Positions 54,200 to 61,700 of a DNA stretch of 64,000 nt are shown one piece after another; position 1 is the first letter of the stretch; the number at the start of each line of letters is the position of its first letter. The stretch is from Myxococcales bacterium. Lineage in GTDB: Bacteria; Myxococcota_A; Bradymonadia; UBA7976; UBA1532. The translations under genes were made by a program, and so were the position numbers. A model generated the notes under the pieces. That model searched no databases and had not been told where the DNA came from. It saw nothing but the letters and a program-made list of their open reading frames with translations. Location of the stretch: NCBI GenBank assembly GCA_020633435.1, contig JACKDP010000001.1:248001-312000 (forward strand). The letters are read 5' to 3'.

Positions 54200-55138
54200 A
54201 TGGCCGAGCTGCTGCGCATCGAGATGGACGACTGCCGGCTCCAAAGCCCCCGCCTGGGCTGTCCGGTGCTCGTCTTCGAGGTCACGTCCAAGGTCACCGA
54301 CGACCTCTTCCTGCTCGTCCCCCGCCACGAGATCGTCGCCATCCTGAACGGCGTGCTCGGGCGGGCCCAGCAGAAGACCGCCGACTTCGACTTCGACCTG
54401 TACGGCTACTACTTCATGTCCAACCACCTGCACCTGCTCATCGGCGTGGTGGAGCTGGTGGACAAGAGCCTGGTGCTGGAGTGGGTCAACCGGGAAATCG
54501 CCAAGAGAATCAACAAGTACCACGACCGGCAGCTGCTGACGCCGAACCACGCCATCCAGGTCACCTCCGAAGCCCACGCGCTGGAGCGCCTGCGGTACCT
54601 GATGGGCCAGGCGACGGCGCAGCTCAAGACGCGGCATCCGGCCGACGACGTCTTCGCGTGCGCCAACCCCGCGCTGCTGCGGGGCGAGCCCCTGACCGGC
54701 GTCTTCCGGCACGCCAGCGGCGTGGAGGAGCAGGTCACCGTCCGCCTCGACCGCCTGCCCGGCCTGGGCGACCTGACCCCCAAGGCCCACCGGGCGCTGA
54801 TGTGGGAGCTGGCCGACGGCATCGCCGCCGAGCACCGCCCGCGGCGCAAGAAGGCCGGCCTGCCAGTGCCCGACCCGGAGGCGGTGCGGCACGTCGACCC
54901 GTGGACGCGGCCGAAGGAGCGCGACCGCAGCCCTGCCCCGGTCGTCCACGGCACGCCGGAGCAGCAAGCCGAGTGGCGGGCCCTGCACGCCGCGTTGCGT
55001 GAAGCCTACACCGAGGCCCACATCGCCTACTGGAACTGGCTGGCAAACCCGAGCCTGCCGCTCATCCCCTTCCCGCCGGGGACCATCCCGCCGTCCCACG
55101 CCCGCAAGAAGCTCCGGGCGCTGGCCGAGAGCGGATAA
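54200..55138 (+). CDS. HUH-superfamily (REP-associated tyrosine transposase-like) protein
   Basis: The 312-residue protein contains the HUH nuclease motif in YYFMSNHLHLLIG (H76, H78) within the IS200/TnpA-like Y1 domain, and a candidate catalytic Tyr in INKYHDR (Y107). The first 150 residues match the REP-associated tyrosine transposase (RAYT) outline; the rest is a helical extension with a Pro-rich end. RAYTs are single-copy transposase relatives that move REP palindromes. The ribosome site AGGAGG precedes the ATG by eight bases. Repeats flank the preceding gene, but no clear REP palindrome was found. Confidence 0.8.
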   Translation: MAELLRIEMDDCRLQSPRLGCPVLVFEVTSKVTDDLFLLVPRHEIVAILNGVLGRAQQKTADFDFDLYGYYFMSNHLHLLIGVVELVDKSLVLEWVNREIAKRINKYHDRQLLTPNHAIQVTSEAHALERLRYLMGQATAQLKTRHPADDVFACANPALLRGEPLTGVFRHASGVEEQVTVRLDRLPGLGDLTPKAHRALMWELADGIAAEHRPRRKKAGLPVPDPEAVRHVDPWTRPKERDRSPAPVVHGTPEQQAEWRALHAALREAYTEAHIAYWNWLANPSLPLIPFPPGTIPPSHARKKLRALAESG

Positions 55139-55738
55139 GGGCAGCGCAAGCCCCCAGAATCAAACAGCTCAAGCGCCGAAGCGGGCCGCCTGGGCGACGT
55201 GCGCCCCGAAGCCAGGGGCTCACCGCCGCGGGTGCCAGTCAGGGCGGTGCGAGGCCGTCATCAGCGGCGCGACCAGCCCAGGCGGCCCTGCCTGAAGGTA
55301 GCCAGACCCCAGTCCCCGCCTCCCAGTTCCAGCCCCGCTGCCGCCGTGCACCCTCCCGCGGGTGTACCCGGTAGGCAAGTCTGCGGCGTCGACGCCTGGT
55401 GCACCGAGGCCCGGGCCGCCGCCGCGGCGCTGGGCGTGGAGCCGCTGACGGACGTGGATTGAACGTGTCGTGGCCGCACTCGCCGGGCGCAACGTTGGCA
55501 GCATGCGGGCGTGCCATGGCCGCGAGCGGGGCCAAGGCAGAGCAGGCATCCGGCGTCGGAGGCTGCCTCCTGGCCAGCGCTCCGCCTGGCGCGCTCCTGG
55601 TGGGCATCCCCCTGTCAGGTGCCTTCTACACGCCCATGAGTTCGGTGGTCTGTACGGTGGCTGGTCCGGTGGGCCGCTCTCCCACAGCGCCCTGAAGAGT
55701 GAAGGGCGCCACGGCACGCCGGCCCCGAGGCGCCCCGC
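55139..55738. other. 600-base region with no intact gene; possible gene relic
   Basis: No complete gene is convincing here. On the plus strand near 55375-55462 a short frame ending CTEARAAAAALGVEPLTDVD then stop looks like the C-terminus of a lost protein, since its codon pattern is gene-like but nothing upstream continues it. The region follows the transposase gene and could be insertion debris. Confidence 0.35.
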
Positions 55739-56893
55739 TCACTTCCGGCCGAGGGCCTTCGCCGCTGCGCGGATGGCCGCGGCCTTCGGGAAGCGCTTGC
55801 TCCACCGGGTGTGGAAGGCCTTGACCTGGGCGCGGCAGTCGGCGCTCAGGGGTCCGGTCGCCGGCACGCAGGCCTTCAGATCGGCCCAGCGGGCGGGCAG
55901 GTCGACGAGCCAGGGGGCGCGGTCGCGCGCCTCGTAGGTGCCGCCGGGGGGCAGCGCCACGGGCTGGTAGCGGGTGTCGGGCTCGGCGCAGACGTCGTCG
56001 CCCGTGTAGTCGACCTTCACCAGGGCGACGCGACGGGCTTCGTCCGTCCAGACGGCGCCGACGAAGGGTCGGTGGAGGCAGGGGCAGCCGGGCTCGGGCG
56101 GGCTGGCGTCCTCCTCCATCTCGTCGGCCCCGCCGCCTTCGTCGCCCTCGTCTTCACCGTCGGCATCTTCGGCAGCCAGGTCAGCGGCCGCCCCGACGTT
56201 CAGGAGGTAGCCCTGGTCCACGCCGCTGGCCGCGCAGCGGTCCGCGAAGAGGGAGCCCAGCCCGCCCACGTCGGTGGCCTGGGCCTTCGGGGTGCCGGCG
56301 CGGTCGACCACGAAGAGGGTGCGCCAGATCGCGACGACGAGCTGGTCGTCGGCCGAGCGCCACGCGGAGTGGCTCTTGCGAGTCGTCTCGCCCACGACCT
56401 TGAGCGGCACGAGCGGGGACCAGCGCACGCCGGCCAGCAGGGCCGCGCCGCGCGTGAGGGCCAGGCGCGCGTCCGCGAGGGCCTGCGCCTTCGCGACCTT
56501 TGGCCCCGGATCCTGGCGGAAGGCGAGCCGGACGCTGGCGACGACCTCGCCGGTGGCGACCGACAGCAGCTCCAGGTCATCGGACCAGCTCTCTGACCCG
56601 CCGTGGCCGCCGCGCTGGGCCAGCACGGCTACGAAGCGACCATCCTCGCTGACGGCAGGCAGCCCCTCGGCCTTGAGCCAGGCGTGCACCTGCTTGAAGC
56701 TGGAGGCATTCGCCGGAACGGGACCCGCCTCGAACACGCCCACCCGCGGTGCATCGGGCGCAGCGGCGGTGGCGGGCGCGGCGCTGGCGGGCGCGGCGCT
56801 AACGGGCGCGGCGCTGGCGGGCGCGGCGGCTGGCTCGACGGCGAGGGCGGGGACGGCGATCAGCGCAGCGGCGAACAGGCAGACTCTCAACAC
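55739..56893 (-). CDS. exported protein of unknown function
   Basis: Not recognised. The 384-residue precursor has a signal peptide (FAAALIAVPALAVEP) and a repeated APASAAPVS linker, then a mostly beta domain (LELLSVATGEVVASVRLAF, QLVVAIWRTLFVVDRAG). An acidic insert (ADGEDEGDEGGGADEMEEDA) is followed by cysteines in PGCPCLH and DDVCAEP, and a basic helical tail closes the protein. It is periplasmic or secreted. The next minus-strand gene, 118 bases away, is a propeller lipoprotein with similar WD-like segments, so the two may be related in role. Confidence 0.65.
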   Translation of the reverse strand: MLRVCLFAAALIAVPALAVEPAAAPASAAPVSAAPASAAPATAAAPDAPRVGVFEAGPVPANASSFKQVHAWLKAEGLPAVSEDGRFVAVLAQRGGHGGSESWSDDLELLSVATGEVVASVRLAFRQDPGPKVAKAQALADARLALTRGAALLAGVRWSPLVPLKVVGETTRKSHSAWRSADDQLVVAIWRTLFVVDRAGTPKAQATDVGGLGSLFADRCAASGVDQGYLLNVGAAADLAAEDADGEDEGDEGGGADEMEEDASPPEPGCPCLHRPFVGAVWTDEARRVALVKVDYTGDDVCAEPDTRYQPVALPPGGTYEARDRAPWLVDLPARWADLKACVPATGPLSADCRAQVKAFHTRWSKRFPKAAAIRAAAKALGRK

Positions 56894-57011
56894 GGGCGAC
56901 CTCCAGCGGGGCAGGGGCGCGGGTGGCTGCCCGGCGGCCCGGCTGAGGAGTGTCGGTCAATCGGGCTGGCAATGCCAGGGTGGATGGCATCGCCGATGAC
57001 ACAGGCGTCGC

Positions 57012-58475
57012 TCAGGGCGCCGGCAGCACCGTGACGGGGAGGGTGGTGGCGCCCGTGCCACGGCCGTCGTCGGCCTCGGCCACCAGGGTGTAGGTGCCGG
57101 GCTCGTAGGGGCGGAGGGCCAGGCGCTCGCCCAGGCCGGCGGCGCCGGCGGGGCCGACGGCGACCTGGCGGAAGACGGGGCCAGCGGCGCCCTCGACGCG
57201 GACGGTGTAGGTGACGGTCTGGCCGACGGTGATGAGGGCGGGTCCCTCGACGGAGACGGTGAGGGTGTCATCCAGCGGCGCCTCGACCGGGCAGCCCCAG
57301 AGGACGACGCCGCCCTCGAAAGACACGGCGAGGCCATGGGGCGTCCACGAGATGGCCATGGGCACGTTGGGGGCCGAGCCCCACGCCTCGGGCTCCTCGG
57401 GGAAGCCGCCCTCGAGGGTGGCCACGACGGCGTCGGTGGCGGCATCGCGGATGACGACGTGGCCGTCGGGCGCGACGTGGGCGAGCTGGTCGCCGGCGGG
57501 CGAGAAGGCGAGGGGCGACTCCAGGCTGGGCAGGTAGCTGCCGCCGTTGGCGACCACCAGGCCCACGGGCAGCGGGGCCGCGACGGGGGCGAGCGTCGCG
57601 GGGTCGAGGCGGTGCAGCAGGCCGTCGACGCCGACCACGACCACCATCCGCCCGTCAGGCGAGACGGCCATGGCCAGCACCCCGGACTCCTCGGGCAGGC
57701 CCACATGGGCCACGCCAGCGACGGGCTCGGCGGGCGGGCCCACGACGTCCTCCACCCGCCGGACGCGGCCGGTGTCCAGGTCGACGACCTCGATGCCCCG
57801 GCTGCCGAGGGCCGCGATGATGGCCGTGCGCCCAGCGGGATGGAAGGCCACCGTGGGGCGGCGCGCCCAGGCCGTCGTGCAGGCCGCGGAGGAGGCCGCC
57901 AGGCGGGCGTCGCCCGTCTCGACGTCGAGGATGCGCAGCGTGCCGGTGACCGTGCGCGCCGGGGTCAGCCAGCAGTCCAGGGCCAGCACCTGGGCGCCAT
58001 CGGGGGTGAGCACCGCCCGCGTCTGGACGACGCTCAGCGCCGGGTCGCCGAGCGTCCGCGGGACGCGCAGCTCCTCTTCCCCGCTCGGCAGGGCCACCAC
58101 CGACACGGCGCCCTCCGGGTCGACCTGCACCGTCCGCGTCCAGCCGGCGTCGAGGGCCTGGGAGCCCGGGGCGCGCCGCTCGGACGCCCACGCCCCGTCC
58201 CGCACCCGCAGGACGCCGACGCCGAACTGATCGGCGCGCAGCAGCAGGTCGCCGCCGGGGGCCATGAGCAGGCCGTGGCCCCCGAAGCCCGCGGGGCCCG
58301 GGGCCCGCCACTGCAGCGCCGGGGCGCAGGTCGCGGCCGGAGCGGGCGGCGCGGCGGGCGCCGCCGTCGCGGGCGAGGCGGGCGGCTGGGCCTCCGCGTC
58401 CGGGGCGTCCGCCCCAGGCAGCTCGGCGATGCAGCCAGGCAGGGCCAGGGCCAGGGTCAAAATCAGGGTGCGCAT
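57012..58475 (-). CDS. lipoprotein with WD40/YVTN-like beta-propeller
   Basis: The 487-residue lipoprotein (LTLALALPGC) has a Pro/Ala linker, then repeated propeller blades recognisable by their strand patterns: VLTPDGAQVLALDCWL, VAFHPAGRTAIIAALGSRGIEVVDLDTGRV, MAVSPDGRMVVVVGVDGLLHRLD and LAFSPAGDQLAHVAPDGHVVIRD. The xxSPDGxxLxxxxxDGxxxxxD pattern is typical of YVTN/WD40 repeats. The last 90 residues are an Ig-like domain (VSVEGPALITVGQTVTYTVRVEG). It likely binds partners at the envelope surface; no enzyme motif is seen. Confidence 0.75.
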   Translation of the reverse strand: MRTLILTLALALPGCIAELPGADAPDAEAQPPASPATAAPAAPPAPAATCAPALQWRAPGPAGFGGHGLLMAPGGDLLLRADQFGVGVLRVRDGAWASERRAPGSQALDAGWTRTVQVDPEGAVSVVALPSGEEELRVPRTLGDPALSVVQTRAVLTPDGAQVLALDCWLTPARTVTGTLRILDVETGDARLAASSAACTTAWARRPTVAFHPAGRTAIIAALGSRGIEVVDLDTGRVRRVEDVVGPPAEPVAGVAHVGLPEESGVLAMAVSPDGRMVVVVGVDGLLHRLDPATLAPVAAPLPVGLVVANGGSYLPSLESPLAFSPAGDQLAHVAPDGHVVIRDAATDAVVATLEGGFPEEPEAWGSAPNVPMAISWTPHGLAVSFEGGVVLWGCPVEAPLDDTLTVSVEGPALITVGQTVTYTVRVEGAAGPVFRQVAVGPAGAAGLGERLALRPYEPGTYTLVAEADDGRGTGATTLPVTVLPAP

Positions 58476-58789
58476 GGGGACCTCCTGCTGCTCACCCTAG
58501 CGGCGGCCCCCGACCGGGAGAATCAGAACGATCGGAAGGCCATTGTTCGGCCTGGCCGAACCACCCCGGACGAGGGAGGTCCGCCCGAGCGGGGGGGCGT
58601 GTTACGGCGTCGCCACGACATCGAGCCGGCCCGGGCCGCACCGGCTCGTCGACCACGTCTCTCTGCCAACAGACCCGCCGTCCGAGGAAAAAGACCTGCG
58701 ACCTCAATATGTTACCAATCGGAAACATTGCCCATTGCCCACATCGCCGTCCTGCGGGTTCATGGAGCGCAAGACTGAAGGGGGAGCCC
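58476..58789. other. 314-base divergent intergenic region
   Basis: It separates the starts of the propeller lipoprotein (minus) and the Cys-rich repeat lipoprotein (plus). The right half (58681-58740) is unusually A/T-rich and contains an imperfect palindrome (listed separately). No coding frame is convincing. Confidence 0.45.
58709..58728. promoter_or_regulatory. imperfect 20-base palindrome upstream of the Cys-rich lipoprotein gene
   Basis: ATGTTaCC and GGaAACAT form arms with one mismatch around a four-base centre in the AT-rich stretch about 60 bases before the GTG start. The layout resembles a dimeric repressor or activator site. The -10/-35 elements are not clear. Confidence 0.3.
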
Positions 58790-61700
58790 GTGCTCAAGCA
58801 CATCTTGATCATCACAGCCCTGCTGTGGGCCTGCGACGACGGCGGTAGCGGCACGCCCGCGCCCGACGCGGGCAACGCCTGCGACGACGGCGTCCGCAAT
58901 GGATCGGAGTCCGATGTCGACTGCGGAGGCGGCTGCGGGCCGTGCGCCGTGGGTCAGATCTGCCTGGGCGGCGACGACTGCGCCACGGGCGTCTGCGGCC
59001 AGGGCGTCTGCCTGGCGGCGACCTGCGGCGACGGTCGGACGAACGGCGACGAGTCCTGGGTGGACTGCGGCGGCGCCTGCCCGGCCTGCCCCGACGGGCG
59101 GCCCTGCGGCGCCGGCGACGACTGCCAGAGCCAGGTCTGCGTCGGCGGCGTCTGCGCGACGCCCGCCTGCGCGGACGGCGCGCGCAACGCGGGCGAGACC
59201 GGCGTCGACTGCGGCGGGCCCTGCGCCGGGTGCGCGGACGGCGGCGGCTGCGTCGCCCCGGCCGACTGCCTGAGCGGCGTCTGCGCGGGCGGGATGTGCG
59301 CGGCCCCGGCCTGCGACGACGGCGCCCAGAACGGCGACGAGACCGACGTGGACTGCGGCGGCGCCTGCCCGGCCTGCCCGGACGGCCTGCGCTGCGCGGC
59401 GGCCGGCGACTGCGCCGGGGGCCAGTGCACGGGCGGGCGCTGCGTCGGCCCGCGGTGCGGGGATGGCGTCCAGAACGGGGACGAGACGGGCGTCGACTGC
59501 GGCGGGGCCTGCGCGGCCTGCGCGCCGGGGGGCGGCTGCCGGTCGGAGGCCGACTGCGCCGAGGGGCGCTGCGTGGCGGGGGTCTGCTCGGCGGCGGCCT
59601 GCGACGACGGCCTGCGCAACGGGGCCGAGACGTGGCTGGACTGCGGCGGGCCCGACTGCCCGCGCTGCACCGTCGGCGGCGTGTGCGTCGCCCACACCGA
59701 CTGCGCCGAGGGCGTCTGCTTCGAGGGGCGCTGCGCGGTGCCGACCTGCGAGGACGCGACGCGCAACGGCGAGGAGACGGACGTCGACTGCGGCGGGAAC
59801 GACTGCGGCCCCTGCGCCGACGCCGCCGCGTGCGTGGCGCCCGAGGACTGCCTGAGCCGGGTCTGCACCGGCGGGGCCTGCGCGGCGCCGGCCTGCGACG
59901 ATGGCCGCCGCAACGGCGGCGAGACCGACATCGACTGCGGCGGCCCCGACTGCCCGGCCTGCGCCCCCGGCGGCGGCTGCACCGGCCCGGGCGACTGCGG
60001 CGGTTTGCCTTGCGTTGCGGGACGTTGCGCGCCTCCGGGCTGCGCCGACGGGGCCCAGAACGGCGACGAGACCGACATCGACTGCGGCGGGAGCTGCGGC
60101 CCCTGCGCCCCGGGCCTGGCCTGCGGGGGCGCGGCCGACTGCCGCAGCCTGCTCTGCGTGGGGGGCAGCTGCACCGCGCCGACCTGTGGCGACGCCGTGC
60201 GCAACGGCGGCGAGACGGACATCGACTGCGGCGGCCCCTGCGGTCGCTGCGCCGACGGGCGGGCCTGCGTCGCGCGCCGGGACTGCCAGAGCAGCGTCTG
60301 TGACGGCGGCGTCTGCCACCCGGCCGGCTGCGAGGACGACCAGCAGAACGCGACGGAGAGCGACATCGACTGCGGCGGGGACGCCTGCGAGCCCTGCCCG
60401 ACGGCGGCGGCCTGCCGCGCGGCCGGCGACTGCGAGGACGGCGTCTGTACGTCCGGGCGGTGCGCCGCGCCGACCTGCGCGGACGGCGTGGCCAACGGCC
60501 GCGAGAGCGACACCGACTGCGGCGGCCTGTGCGCCAACGCCTGCTTCGACGGCCGGGCCTGCCTGGCCGACTCCGACTGCCAGAGCGGCGTCTGCGCCGG
60601 CGGGCGCTGCCTGGCGCCGACGTGCGCCGACGGCCGCCTGAACGGGGACGAGACCTGGATCGACTGCGGCGGCGGGCAGTGCGGCCCCTGCCCGAGCGGC
60701 CGGGCGTGCCGGTCCGACTTCGAGTGCGAGGACGGGATCTGCGTCGTCGGCACCGACGGCCAGGGCCTGTGCGCCGAGGCGAGCTGCGCCGACGGCGTCT
60801 TCAACGAGGGCGAGAGCGACGTGGACTGCGGCGGGCGCTGCTCGCCCTGCCTGGACGGCGCGATGTGCCGGTCGGGCGAGGACTGCGGCAGCCGGCGCTG
60901 CGTCGACGGCCGCTGCGCCCCGCCGCGGTGTGACGATGGGCGCCAGAACGGCCTCGAAGCCTGGGTCGACTGTGGCGGGCCGTGCGGCCCCTGCCCGGAC
61001 GGGCGGCCTTGCCGCATCGACGAGGAGTGCGACAGCGGGGTGTGCCAGGGCGGCCTCTGCGCGCCGCCGACCTGCCTCGATCGGCGGCTCAACGGGCTGG
61101 AGTCGGGGGTCGACTGCGGCGGCCGCTGCCCGGCGTGCGCCGAGGGCGAGGTCTGCGCCGTCGACGATGATTGCCTGACGGACGCGTGCGAGGCGGGGGC
61201 CTGCGCCCCGCCGGCCTGCGCGGATGGGCGCCGCAACGGGGCCGAGACGGGCCTGGACTGCGGCGGCGGCTGCCCGCCGTGTGGCGAGGGCGACCGCTGC
61301 GTGGGGGCGGCCGACTGCGTGAGCGGCGTCTGCGCCGGCCAGCGGTGCGTCGAGGAGTCCTGCGCGGACGGCGTGCAGAACGGCGGCGAGACGGGCGTGG
61401 ACTGTGGCGGCGAGTGCGGCCCCTGCGTCGACGGCGGGGCCTGCCGCCGGGGGAGCGACTGCGACAGCGGGGTCTGCGCCGGCGGCGCCTGCGCCGCGGC
61501 GGCCTGCGACGACGGGCTGCGCAACGGCGGCGAGACGGCGGCGGACTGCGGCGGGCCCTGCCCGGCCTGCGCCGACGGCGCCACCTGCGCCAACGCCAAC
61601 GACTGCGCCAGCGGCGCGTGCGTCGGGGGCCGGTGCGCGGCGCCCGCCTGCGCCGACGGCATCGAGAACGGATCCGAGCAGGCGGTGGACTGCGGCGGCG

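Noticed and set aside
55470..55937. 155-residue frame after the transposase
   Set aside because: It overlaps the exported protein gene on the minus strand, has Arg-rich shadow composition and no ribosome site.
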